This document shows positions 1 to 10,709 of a DNA stretch of 64,000 nt, piece by piece. Both the position numbers and the translations under genes were made by a program. How positions within the stretch are numbered: position 1 is the first letter of the stretch; each line of letters opens with the position of its first letter. Origin of the DNA: Cliona cf. orientalis (lineage: Eukaryota; Porifera; Demospongiae; Clionaida; Clionaidae); the NCBI GenBank assembly GCA_963930775.1, contig OZ005697.1, positions 4,052,292-4,116,291 of the forward strand, in the 5' to 3' direction. The notes beneath the pieces are model-generated. The model saw nothing but the letters and a program-made list of their open reading frames with translations, made no database searches and was not told where the DNA came from.

Positions 1-131
1 CTCTAGCAGCCACACCCCTGAGATCTGGGCAATTAAAAGGGCGTGGTTACACAGCATGCACCTCACTTATGACTTTGATGTGGTTTAGGTGTCATATTCC
101 CCACCTCACGCCCACACAATTTAATGGTACC
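1..131 (+). mobile_element. TTAA-flanked TIR element, 3' end only (copy 1)
   Basis: This is the right end of an element whose left side lies before the window. It matches the ends of the copies at 19712-21097 and 25739-26751 almost base for base. The terminal GGTACC is followed by TTAA at 132-135, as in the other copies. TTAA target duplication suggests a piggyBac-like non-autonomous element. No transposase is seen. Confidence 0.75.
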
Positions 132-302
132 TTAACTTTATCTATATATTTTATTAATAATAATACTGCTAGCCCAGAGGAGGTAGACCTTTGACTAATA
201 AGCCACTAATTAAATTACTACTAATTATAGGCTTACTGAAATTAAGGTTCTTGGCACCTATAAACATCAAGTCGGTCCTATATACCTGGCTCCATTACTA
301 CG

Positions 303-765
303 GCCACACCAAATTGATTACCTGTTTCTCGGATCCGGCGGGTCCCTTTCTGTAGAATTCAGCAGAAAAATATAAATTAGTGGGTGTGGTCATATTTATG
401 GGCGGTGCGCATGCGCTATGTGGATTGTGGAATGCTCGTGGGCGTTAATTGGAATTACTGGTATTCTCCTCATGGTGAACTCAACTGATGGTGCAGAAAG
501 TATGGCTACCTTATCAGCCTGGCTAAGCATATTGGTTAAGCATGGCCTGGAAATCATTAAACCGCAAACAGTTGTCAAATGCCTGTGGGAAGATACATTT
601 GGAGAAGTTGGATGTGACAGATGTCAGTGTTGAGAAGGTGCAAATAGCTTCAAATAGTTGTGGTTAAAAATTTTTTTAATGAGATTCATTTATTTTATTT
701 CCGCCACCTGGGTCACTATTTCTGGCTGGTCTGTCCGAGAAACAGGTAATCAATTTGGTGTGGCC
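303..765. mobile_element. TIR element, 463 bp, with about 32-bp perfect ends
   Basis: The left end beginning GGCCACACCAAATTG at 303 is repeated in inverted orientation at 734-765. The interior holds a 71-codon open frame (418-633, plus) that I do not recognise and do not call as a gene. The flanks are TAC on the left and TAA on the right, so a 3-bp target duplication is possible but not exact. It is a non-autonomous MITE-type element of unassigned family. Confidence 0.7.
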
Positions 766-1034
766 TAATTCATGGTCTCAGGTTGCATCCGAGAGCCTGC
801 AAGATGATCAGTAGTAAGATATAACCTTTCCAATCAACGCCACCAGAATAATACCAACCCTATTGTTCTAATCCCTACGTATACCCTCTCAGTCTGCCTC
901 CTGCCAGTCCTCAATGTCATAAAATGCCACACCCTCCATACAAGGCACAGTGGGTGTGGTCTGTGGACTAGGCATGGCAACAAGCAACAGATCCAAACTT
1001 GAGAGATCCAATCATTTGCTATGAACACGACATC

Positions 1035-1261
1035 ATCGCTGACGATGAGTATCCTAGTGGCGATACGGATTCTAAATCTACGCCGGGTGCTCCAGAGGCT
1101 GGGCACGAGACTAGATACTCCCAGCTCCAGTCAGCTATAAACAGGACGACATTGCTCCTCACAGTTTCCTGGCGCTGGTGATCATTGTGGCCATCTTTTT
1201 CGGGTTCATATCCATTTTAACTCTGACGTGTTCTATTCCAGCTGTGATTCTCTCTTGCATG
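1035..1261 (+). pseudogene. CD225/dispanin-like gene unit A, exon 1 (broken)
   Basis: This is a degraded relative of the exons at 23765-24034 and 58062-58325. The ancestral start codon reads ATC here (1035-1037). Codons corresponding to MKVPLQ are missing after ADDE. An indel lies between the STPG segment and the PAPVS segment, so the front half is read in one frame (ADDEYPSGDTDSKSTPG) and the membrane half (APHSFLALVIIVAIFFGF to LSCM) in another. The donor GTACGTGAG at 1262 is kept. The two cysteines of the CC pair in the other copies read FF. Downstream exon 2 at 6259 is whole, so the unit is a pseudogene, or its exon 2 is used with another first exon. Confidence 0.75.
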
Positions 1262-1414
1262 GTACGTGAGTTTCTATACCAGGTATATGGGTTTTCAGTT
1301 TTTTTTACATACTTGTTAAGATGGAGTACGTATACCCTAGATCAAAATGCCTCTATACTGAAGGCACTTTTACCCCTAGCTACATGTACATTGTATAGCC
1401 CAGCACTAATCTTG

Positions 1415-1538
1415 AACCCAGACCCCTCCCTTTTCCTCAGTGCTGGATGTATTGCATGCAGAATTGGAAGGAAGGTGCCGGTGATGCAGTACATCCAGCA
1501 CTGCAGAAAGGGAGGGGTTTGGGTTCAAGACTACCCCA
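1415..1538. repeat. Short inverted repeat (hairpin), repeated in part near 51300
   Basis: CTTGAACCCAGACCCCTCCC near 1413-1432 is mirrored at about 1512-1535. The right half (a TGATGCAGTACATCCAGCACTG-like block followed by GGGTTCAAGACTA) has a relative at about 51300-51362 reading GGGTTCGAGACTAGCC. The GGTTCGAGAC block resembles a Pol III B box, so a SINE origin is possible but weak. Confidence 0.45.
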
Positions 1539-2898
1539 GCCACCATTCCAGTCTATTAAAATATGCCACAACACATGTATAAGGCTTCATAATGATGCAA
1601 ACTAAACAGATATTTTATGAGCACACCCAATAATTTTGCTTTATACGTGCTTGTTGCATGAAGCTGTGTAACATCAAAGGTGCCACTATGCTGATATATG
1701 CGATACTGGCACGGGTCACAGATATTGGCACAGTTCACGCAGAATATGGCACAGGTCATGATTAAAGTTCACGAAGCACACTCATGGTAAATCACGCTAC
1801 CTAGCGAGGCCTATCGTAGCTATACCTCGCCATCTGCCTGTTCATGGATCGGTAGTAACTCAGTCTTGGTCTCGGAGACAATCCAGCTCTGCCTTTGGTC
1901 CAAGTAAGATTTGAAATTGAGCAGCCCGTTCTTTTTAGAGCGCGGCCGGCCCGAGTAAACTCGCCGCGCGATAGGCTTTTCCGAGGATTCTAGTTTCTCT
2001 CTGGGGTACATAGCATGGAAGGAGGTCCTTCGCTAGTTGTTTCTGAATCAAATTAGTTACATGTATTTCACAGACTTCTCTCGTACCACACAGCAGATAT
2101 GCGGCCCTCGTGCTTTACGGAGCGGAGCTATGGTAGCTATGCCCACGAGATATAAACTACATGTATGCGCACTCGGGATGGATGGCATTTATTACCCTCA
2201 AACCTTGGTCGCTTTGCGCCCTCGTGCCTCGGTGCAATAAAATTAATGCCATACATCCCTCGCGCCATACACATAGAACACTAAAAAAGAAAGATAAGGC
2301 AAGGCTATCTTACTCAAAACAGACACACAAAGTCGCTTTCTGAGTCAAGTTTTCGAATGTCAATCGAACTTCTGAACGTCTCGTGATCGAGGGGTGTGGT
2401 CAAATCCACACAGCTTGCTACAGCCATCCGACTCTTGACGATGAACTACCATCGTTAGCATGACCTGCAACGTCGACCTCAGAAGCCAAGAAATGAAGCT
2501 CGAGCTGTTGACTATCCTAAAAACAAGGCTATGTTCCTACGTAGTAAGCTTACCTGAATGCGCGTACACTGTGTTGACTTGCAATCGATCGACCGACGAC
2601 TCCGCCCATTGCTTCGAACTGGCAATCTCCCGCTACCTTTCTCGTCATACATTCCATTTAGTCTCATGAGACACTCCATTGATAGGTTTACTTTTGTTGC
2701 TACCAACATGTTTATTGTTCAAGGCCTGCAGTATTTAATATTGCACAGTAAATTTACCTGAGGCTACTCGTATTGTACAGTTACCAGTGCAATATGGCTA
2801 ATATAGCACATAGCAACAAAATAGCAATGGGATATACCTAATACATTATTATAGCTTAGCATTAATTTCCTGCATGGCCAGGTGTAGCTTCAGTTACT

Positions 2899-3133
2899 TT
2901 AGGGTGACAATTATTTGCAGGTACATTTTTGTGTGCTTACAACACAATTTGCGAGTCACTAAGTTTTGCAATTTGTACGTGAAACGGTACAGGGTACATA
3001 ATATTCTGATGCTCTATAGTGCGTGCATGGTATATACCTGATATAGCCAATGTTAACAGGTACAAAATTTTGCGTTTATGGACCAATCCGCAGAAATATC
3101 AAACGTTGGTACCTGCAAAAAAAGTCACCCTAA
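2899..3133. mobile_element. Small TIR element (MITE), 235 bp
   Basis: The ends TTAGGGTGACAATTATTTGC (left) and the inverted GTCACCCTAA (right) pair over about 25 bp with a few mismatches. A related but diverged sequence starts at about 60265 (AAGGTGACAATTATTTATGG). No open frame of note is present. Confidence 0.65.
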
Positions 3134-3296
3134 GGTACGTGTAGCAAGCAATCAGCCAGTAGCATGGGTAAGCCTGAGCAAGCCCCACAGTACAGCGTAC
3201 TACAGAGATTCGATTTTCTCCTGTCCTATATCGATGCATACAGACGGTCTATCATGTGACAAGTCTGGGTCCTTATACGTACGATAATTGTTCATT

Positions 3297-3895
3297 GGGG
3301 CGAGCCTGAGTGAGCCCCACATAAACGGTACAGCCATGCGCAAATTTTATATTATATATTATTATTATTATTATGGTACGTCCGTCACGCAAAATTATAT
3401 ACCCAGTGATCTCTACGGACATAAACGCGAAACATTCTATTGCGCATTCTCATGCCTGGGATACGGGCCGTATATACGTCGTTCTGATTTAGTGAATTGC
3501 AAATTTAGACTCGTGCTTGTATTGCAGCAAGCTACTATCGTACGGAGCCATAGAAGGCTCCAACGGAGGAGAGAGCGAGACAGAGATCGTTATCAGCTCA
3601 ATAGCACAAGGATCAGCTATTAAGGAACGCGATAAAGATAGACTAGACGTGCTGCTCACTGATGACTGTGATAACAGAGGCAATTAAAAAATTTTTTGAC
3701 TGTCGGCACTGTAGGATGGAGGGAAATAGTCTATCATGCACTGAGCTACAGGCCTACACGGCACTATGAGACGGTCTGTCATTGTTTGCTTCGATCTGTA
3801 TCAGTGGTCTTCAAGATCTATCGTGCTATGGCTTTATTAAAGTTTTCGAGTCGCAGCTCAGCTAGACATTCAGAGGCTCAGCTCAGGCTCGCCCC
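3297..3895. mobile_element. GGGGCGAGCC-ended TIR element (copy 1)
   Basis: It begins GGGGCGAGCCTGAGTGAG and ends with the inverted form CTCAGGCTCGCCCC. The same ends bound 35799-36485. Inside, at about 3548-3618 on the plus strand, a short frame reads HRRLQRRRERDRDR. This is the same start as the STPR-like frame in the other copy, followed by decay. An AT-rich core with an ATT microsatellite lies at 3350-3375. Confidence 0.6.
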
Positions 3896-3899
3896 AAAC

Positions 3900-4755
3900 A
3901 GGCCCTGCATGACACTAGTTTTTAATTGTGATTACCACTTATTTCAGCCTGGTTGTTATGCTATATACAACGAAAATATTTTTCAGAGCAACAATTTTCT
4001 TATTATAGTCCGTGTCCTAACCTGGAGGGCACAAAAGATGCGCTCTGCTACAAGTTCAGAAGGCCCACGATTGGTCAGAATTGCAGTGCCGTGTGCACAA
4101 ACAAGGGTGGCCGTAAAGATGCATTCTCAAACGAATGGCACCGAAGCACTGTATGTTTCGAGAGGCCTGTTCAGCAGGCCACAGAAGCCTCAAGCGAAGC
4201 GAGAGACGAGGTCTATTCTTTGTCATAGTGTGGTGGTAGATTTGACGTTTGAGCACGTCGCCGTTGCAGTGGCGATTTTGAGCAGCTGCTGTCTACCTGC
4301 ATTGAGGGGTGTTGTCTACGAAGTAAAGTTCATGCTGCTGCATGTACACTGTACTAACAGTTGACATACAGCTAGGGATATGATACTGTTTAGATTTTCT
4401 CTGAGTATGTAAGCTTAATACTGTGAGTAACTCGTGCATATTAGCCACATTATCCCATGATTGTGACATCAAACATATTTGTTTGGTATTATTGCTTGCG
4501 TATTAAGTCTGGACTGATTTCACATGCTAGCTAGTTGCTATCATCAATGATTTTACGTGTCAGAAAACAGTTGCACACTTGACAATAAATGACAAAGATC
4601 TGACTCATATCACAATAATTATTTCTCTACCGATTTAAAATGTTTACACAGCACCCAAGCTTGCATAAATGTGCTGCATCCCTACATCATGCATGATTTA
4701 TGAAGTCAAGAAGTAAAGACTCAAAATTAATATCGGGTATACTATCTCATATAGT
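3900..4755. other. No gene seen
   Basis: This is intronic sequence of unit A between two TIR elements. I see no family signature, no long inverted repeat and no tRNA-like boxes. Confidence 0.5.
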
Positions 4756-4761
4756 ATAATA

Positions 4762-5230
4762 CAGTGGAACCCCTCTAAAGCGGACACCATTGGGACCAAA
4801 AATTTTGTCCACTGTAGCGAGGTGTCCTCATCTCAGGGGTTAGTGGTTGACCACGCCCCTCCTACAATCGCGGCCAGCTATGATAAAGCACTACTGTGGA
4901 CGATGAAAAAGATCGTATTGATGGGAGATCTGTCAACTGTCAGTGACAGCTCCTAAGCAAGAATATGAGACAAATTTAGGCTTTACTGTAGTTACTGGTC
5001 GCTGAAACCGATTAATTTTAATGGTGGGTATGGCCTAACTATCCGTTATGCGAAGTTGTTCACTATTGCACAGGCTCGAGCGGGACCAAATAAGTGTCCA
5101 TTATACGGAATAGTGGGGTGTCCGCTGTTGAGGGGGTTTGAATATTATATATATAATATTATTGAAATACAATCCGGACATTCAGAATTGTTTGTTATAT
5201 TGCAGGTGTCCACCGTTGAGGGTTCCACTG
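4762..5230. mobile_element. TA-flanked MITE, Tc1/mariner or pogo type
   Basis: The left end CAGTGGAACCCCTCTAAAG and right end GAGGGTTCCACTG are inverted repeats and are flanked by TA (4760-4761 and 5231-5232). The motif CAGTGGAACC.CTCTAA.GCGGACA is typical of pogo/Tigger-like MITEs in many animals. There is no transposase frame. Confidence 0.8.
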
Positions 5231-5393
5231 TAATAATAATATTATTATTAGTTTTCCATCCGTGATACCACTCTTGCTTTTTATTACTGCCATCCCTAGC
5301 TGACATTTTGCTTCAATTGTTCATTATTCTTATATAATATGCTGTTGATTACCAGCCTGCCACAGAGTATTCATAATAATTATTATGATGTAC

Positions 5394-6160
5394 TTGACCA
5401 CATGTACATCCCCAGTAGCTGCGTAGTTCTAATGGTGCACGGTAGAAGTGCATACACAGTCTAGATCTTCATGACAATGTATACCAGCACCTCAGTTGCA
5501 GAGATGGATGCAACTAACTCAAGCTCGACCTCGGTTATGATAAATTTTGATGCTTCACTGAATCACAGGAGACAAATTCGACAGCACAGTACAGCTTCCG
5601 GACTAATTTAAAGGATAGATCGCATTGTGACATGGCTCACTGCATATCATAATATCATGACAAACAATAGTTAGAGACCAAATCCAAGGTCTCTACGCAT
5701 TTTAAGAGACTTGAAGACCTGAGGCTGTTACAGTAGCATTCCGAGCGAAAGCGAGAGTGCTACTAAGGGTCTGAGAGTCTCTTAAAAGCATAGAGACCAT
5801 TGGACGAAGTCTTTAACTGATTAGAATATAGCAACTGTAACCATGGTAGTTGACCTGAGGACTAGGCTACTGTTGCATTGTGCATCTTTCTTTGCCATTG
5901 GCTATACTTGTAGGTCTCTATGAAACTTGTAGGTCTCTATGAAAACTTTCAGGTCTCTATGAGAAATTGAGACCTCTGAGTGACCAATTAGATCACAGTA
6001 TTTGTTACAACTATATTATTCTAATGTGTGCTCTAGGCTACATAATTATTTACGAGTTTCAGAAAGGCCATGAAGGCCTTGAATTTTTCTTCGTAATGAT
6101 TTCATAGATTGCATCATAACTATAATCGCAGAAAAGCAAATTGCTACTGGGGATGTAATT
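5394..6160 (-). repeat. Repeat family CCCCAGTAGC (copy 1, diverged, interrupted)
   Basis: The ends ATCCCCAGTAGCTGCGTAG (5408) and AAATTGCTACTGGGGATG (6139) match the ends of the copies at 51470, 48990, 39171 and 29246. The interior is interrupted by a block at 5672-5975 rich in the motif AGGTCTCTA, including an inverted repeat of about 28 bp (5683-5712 against 5782-5815). Confidence 0.55.
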
Positions 6161-6258
6161 GCATCGGGCCCTAGTAGCAATTTAGTTTTCTGAAATAGTA
6201 AGGGCATCAAATCGTAAGGGTATGTGGTAATCGTTTCATTATGATTACTTTTATACAG

Positions 6259-6444
6259 TCACATGTCCATTCCAAGAGCGGCAAGTTTCAATCGAGTAAA
6301 TCCTATAGCAAGGCATCTACAGTACTGTTAGTAGTGACCATTGTCATGGGATTTATCATAACCTTTATTGGATTGTTAGTTTGTGTGGTATATGCGGTAG
6401 CAGTTTCAAGATGTGGATTTAATCGTCTTGACAGGTGCTTTTAG
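6259..6444 (+). CDS. CD225/dispanin-like gene unit A, exon 2 (whole)
   Basis: This exon of 61 codons starts at TCA directly after an ATACAG acceptor and ends in TAG. The product segment runs SHVHSKSGKFQSSKSYSKAS, then a membrane segment (VLLVVTIVMGFIITFIGLLVCVVYAVAV), then SRCGF...CF. It corresponds to the conserved intracellular loop (the glycine of SGKF and the A/S residues before the helix) and second membrane helix of the CD225 domain. The frame is open although exon 1 of this unit is broken, so this copy may be recently dead or may be spliced to another first exon. The phase-0 junction matches units B and C. Confidence 0.7.
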   Translation, partial: SHVHSKSGKFQSSKSYSKASTVLLVVTIVMGFIITFIGLLVCVVYAVAVSRCGFNRLDRCF

Positions 6445-6603
6445 TTATATAGTGTAATGATCATTGTGCATTATACAATATTATACTATATGGTGGAGAT
6501 TATCTTTTTAATATGCTGAAGAATTTTTATACAATTATGAGTCTTCTTTTTAAGTCCTGCAGCTAGCCTAATCATAGAGTCAGTAGACTCAATAAGTAGG
6601 GAT

Positions 6604-7677
6604 CAGTCTGCACGAAGACCCCACGTTTTCCATACATTCTCTTACCCACACAGGAAGTTCGTGTTTAGTTCGCTACTATGACGGTGTTATGCCATGCGCC
6701 GGCGCGCGAGCGCTCGAGGCATGCACGTTAATTTTATCATGTTTGCGGGCATATCATATTCAGCATCTACTCTACTACTGCGCGTTTATATTGGTCAACC
6801 CTAATATCTGCGTATGGGGCGGGACCGCCAAAGGTCATCGGGCTAACAGAAGGTCATGGAGGTGAGCAACACATTTTTGCATAAATCAATATTTGAGAGA
6901 GAAATAACTCTCATAGATTATCTAGATAAGAGACATCTACAATATATATTGAACTACTAGTGGTAATGTCTTCAAATGCTAACTCTCGAGGGATTCAAGG
7001 GTTTCTTTCCCCGTGCACCATCTAAAATTCCAAAAACTCGCCAGACACTAATCTTCAAAAAATGGTGTTGCAGATTCAGGTATATCTCCAGAACTACAGA
7101 AAAATAGAGGACAGGGAATGATTAAATTACAACTAAAGTAGTGAAAGTATGAGTGCTCAGCCCCAGTATAAACTAAGTCTCTTTCCCAGTCGGGCTACAA
7201 CGTGCTGAACATAGTAAATATTTTTAGTTTTATACCTCGTATAGTTCTGATCTGGAGAGCGGTAGTCCCACTTGAACAATAAATGTTGAAGATCCTAAGG
7301 TACTGCACCCATAAACCAAGTTTCGAGATTATTACAGGTGATTTAGTGCGTGCACTAAAATTGTGAAGTTGGCTCAGACACTCGAACATGGAAGGTAGTG
7401 GCGGTAGTCTTCGAGCTCTTACGATGAAAATAAACGAGGAAACAAGTTTAGACTACGATATTAATTTTTAGCTAAAATACAATAACTTCATCTAGTTCTT
7501 GGTTCAAAAGCCTTCGCACTGGCTTTGTTGACACGTAGAGTCGACTGCAGTTGACCAGCTGTTTTGTCCGCCATGTTGGAATTCGCCTGTGCAAAATCCC
7601 CATAGTGTAAATGTAACTTCCGCATGCGTGATTCACTTTCGGGTGCGTAAGAGAATTGGGGGTCTTCGTGCAGACTG
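6604..7677. mobile_element. CAGTCTGCACGAAG-ended TIR element, 1.07 kb, 3-bp target duplication
   Basis: The left CAGTCTGCACGAAGACCCC and right GGGGTCTTCGTGCAGACTG are inverted repeats that extend imperfectly to about 55 bp. Both sides carry GAT (6601-6603 and 7678-7680). A related repeat at about 53240-53262 reads AAGTAGGGATGGCCCGG without the insert, which looks like the empty site. No transposase is recognised. Confidence 0.7.
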
Positions 7678-7680
7678 GAT

Positions 7681-8500
7681 GGCACGGACACTCCCAAACT
7701 GGTAACTTTATGAAATTTTTAAGTGTCAAAATCAGAATCTCCAGCAAATATTATCAAGACCAAGATCATTCATCAAAACAATCGTACTAGCTACATGCCA
7801 GAACCAAAAAATAGCCATTAATTTTGTCATCTTTCTTTTTCCAGGGCTACTGCCTTGACCTCTCATCTTAGTTTGAGTATGAATCCACTCCATTTTGTAG
7901 TGTGCAGGTCTGCCCTGGCACCCATTATCTCGACAGTTACGTAATGCAATGGTGCATCAGAATGCAAGGTAAAAAAATAATTAAAATTTTAAATTTTGCT
8001 CAATTTTTTGGTAAAGGTTGTCACGCACTCCACTAAGATACACTATGAAAGATATTTTCTTACGCTAAAGCAGCCTTCATTGTCAGCTTGCTTTATCATC
8101 TATGCATTGAAGTCAATGAGGGACGTGGCTAAGAAGTTGAGATTTGAATGAGCAAACCATGAGCTGGCACACTAATTATGTGGGTGGATATATCATCAAA
8201 TTGCCCCACTTACCCTTTGCTGAGCAATTTTAGCGTTCCAGAAGAAATGAATAACTCCGTTTGGTATGTCCCTTCTCAATTTTAAGGTCAAAGATCATGC
8301 TTTGTGTAGGATTATTATGAACTCAACTCCAGATATTATGCACATACAGAACATTATAATATAGCGCATGCACAATAAACAATGGAATGCAGGATATTAC
8401 AATTACGTAAGCATAATAATAATATATGACTGTTAATAATAATAGTTCAATAGTTCGTGCCACACTTTGAGCCCCACCCCTGCATGAATATGTGGGTTGA
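7681..8500. other. Old repeat remnant and AT-rich DNA, no gene
   Basis: 7850-7950 resembles 53857-53945 (CCACTC.ATTTTGTAG.GTGCAG). Together with 6570-6603 and 53219-53262 this suggests two copies of one old repeat. The rest of the interval shows no gene. Confidence 0.4.
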
Positions 8501-8851
8501 AACGTTATTCAACCTGAGGAGGGCGTGCCGACTAGGGGTGGGGCAGCTTGCACACTGCATACATGCTCGATGGTGTGTGCGCGTGCACAGGGTGAAGTGC
8601 GCCAAAATCGAATGCTAGTCAGATACTGCCAGCTTGTCTTTTCTCAGTCTCAGTCGACTATCAAGGCCTTGGCAGCAGCAAAACGTGACTCACTAACAAA
8701 AGCTGATCGAGAGTTCATCCCGTATTTACAGCAATTTTCATCGTACAGAGATGGAGCAACCAACTGGAAACCTTACCCCAGCTCTAGATCCGACAGTCGT
8801 CCTAGCTTCTGTCCTGCCCGGCCCGTCGAGTGCCACCACTGCAAGCTTGTC

Positions 8852-10207
8852 GGGCAAGTGGATTTAGCGGAAACGGACGAAAACGGAAACGAAAACGAAC
8901 GCGGAAACGAAAACGAAAAAGGAAATGGTCGTCAAGAAGGTTCCAAATGTGGTATAGGTCGACGATCTTGTAAGCCTACTTTATTATGCAAGATAGCGTG
9001 GTGCATTCAGAGACTTGTCACAGGCTCAAGGCAGGCTGCTCATGCTAGCTACATAAATTATATCAGGGCGTGGGCCAACATATTATTATGCTGAAAGTTT
9101 GCCTGTCTGGAGTCTGGCATGACCTAGCCTCGTTCCCAGGCCTTTCAAGAAGGGCCTGGGTACGAGGCTAGGCAGGACCTTTCTGGTCTTCGCATTTGGT
9201 AGCTATATGACAATGAATTGAATGTCTACATAATTTGTCAGATGTTTGATAATCATATTAATTGATAAGCCAGGGGTGGGTAAGTAGTAACATGCTGGTA
9301 GTGAACTCATGTAAGTTGTATCTTGAAACTGAAAATTAATGCATATTAGTGTAATTAGGGTTGTTACCGGTAGTTCATAAATATGGAAAGTCAGCATTTA
9401 CACACAAATTATGTAGTTAATAATATATAGCTATTGTTGTTGGTGCCTTAGGTGCCCTTGATGTCTCTGTTGCCCCCGGTGTCATTGGTGCCCTTGGTGC
9501 CCTCTGGTGTCGTTGGCCACTAGCTACCTAGCTTTAAGCTGAGCCTAGGGCCTGGGGATGAGGCTCAGGCTGGCATTGATGACCTACAGTCATCAGGGCC
9601 AGGGCCAGAGTTTGTAGATACCTTCAACTAAATACATGTAGCTAGCATAGATTAGTAGAGAACCACCAGATAGGTCAAATATAATATTATATCTTATGTA
9701 TCGGGTCAAGGTTCTGTAATAAGTAGCTGATCATGAATGACGACAGTACTACATGTGCTGTTTAGCCAATAGGGGTGATAATGGAATGCGAGACTAGGGT
9801 GAAAAGTGTATTGGCAACCATGCATGTGAGACTCCAAGTGCTCCACATCACACGGCCCCGTTTTAGGATAGCTGCATAGCCGAGTCATACTTTTTCAGCC
9901 CAATATTGGAAAGCATTTACATGAGCTAGCTACCTGTGGCTAAATGCAAAGACCAGAAAGGTCCTGCCAGACTCCAGACAGGCAAACTTTCAGCGTATGT
10001 TAGCCCACGATATTATATAGCTCGAATGAGCAGCCTGTCTTGAGCCTGTGACAAGTCTCTGGACTAATAAAACTGACAAGGTCGTCGACCTATACCACAG
10101 TTGTAACCTTCTTGACGACCATTTCCTTTTTCGTTTTCGTTTCCGTGTTCGTTTTCGCGTTCGTTTTCGTTTTCGTTTTCGTCCGTTTCCGCTAAATCCA
10201 CTTGCCC
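8852..10207. mobile_element. Long-TIR element with 9-bp target duplication, Mutator-like (M1)
   Basis: The ends are GGGCAAGTGGATTTAGCGG and its inverted form CTTGCCC. Inverted arms run roughly 8852-9115 and 9960-10207. The 9-bp direct repeat AAGCTTGTC lies at 8843-8851 and 10208-10216. A 9-bp duplication with long TIRs fits Mutator-like elements. The arms contain a minisatellite of AAACGAAAACG units. The interior (9120-9955) holds a hairpin at 9124-9176 and a GGTGCCCTTGGTG minisatellite at about 9440-9515. There is no transposase, so it is non-autonomous. Confidence 0.85.
9436..9515. repeat. Minisatellite, GGTGCC/GGTGTC-type units
   Basis: Imperfect tandem repeats of about 12-15 bp (TTGGTGCCCT variants) lie inside element M1. 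Confidence 0.7.
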
Positions 10208-10709
10208 AAGCTTGTCTACCGCTACGGTGCCAAACGCTCAGTCGCCTGTCGCCAATGCTCCTCTGAGTACTCAGCCATCCATCGCGACTTCAACCACAAC
10301 TGCCCGCAACACTCGGGCATCAACGCAACCACTTCACTGAGTGCTCAAGCCCCCACGTCGACTGCAACTACGGCAGCCGCTGGTGCCACCACTGCTGCGG
10401 GTGAGTGCGTTATTAGTTGTTTATTGTTATGGCCGTGTATACCTATGATTAGGGGTAGGGGCAAGCCGTAATCTGTTCTGTGCATCTCGGGCTAATATTA
10501 ATGGCTTTTTGGCATTTCTGCAATTTTTTCGCTCAGCATTGATAACCTGGGCACCAGGCATACCAGGGCAAATAGCCCGCACATGCTCCTACAAATTCCA
10601 AGTACCTAGCTAGCTAGTTGCATGCACGGTATGGTCGAGCTCATGCCAACCTCATACCGCTTAACAAGTCTGTGCTACATGCGCACTATCGATCTACATG
10701 GACACGGAC

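Larger units (their letters stand above)
1262..6258 (+). other. Intron-like interval of unit A
   Basis: About 5 kb lies between the broken exon 1 and whole exon 2 of unit A. It begins GTACGTGAG and ends TTTTATACAG. It holds several inverted-repeat elements listed separately and no convincing gene. The stretch 1760-2890 shows only short hairpins. The 222-codon open frame at 3696-4364 has no family signature and overlaps a TIR element end, so I do not call it. Confidence 0.5.

Noticed and set aside
3696-4364. 222-codon open frame on the plus strand
   Set aside because: No family signature, overlaps a TIR element end, and the same DNA is open in two other frames for long stretches. Most likely chance.
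8525-9094. 189-codon open frame on the plus strand
   Set aside because: It runs across the exact border of element M1 and through a minisatellite, so it is a junction artefact.
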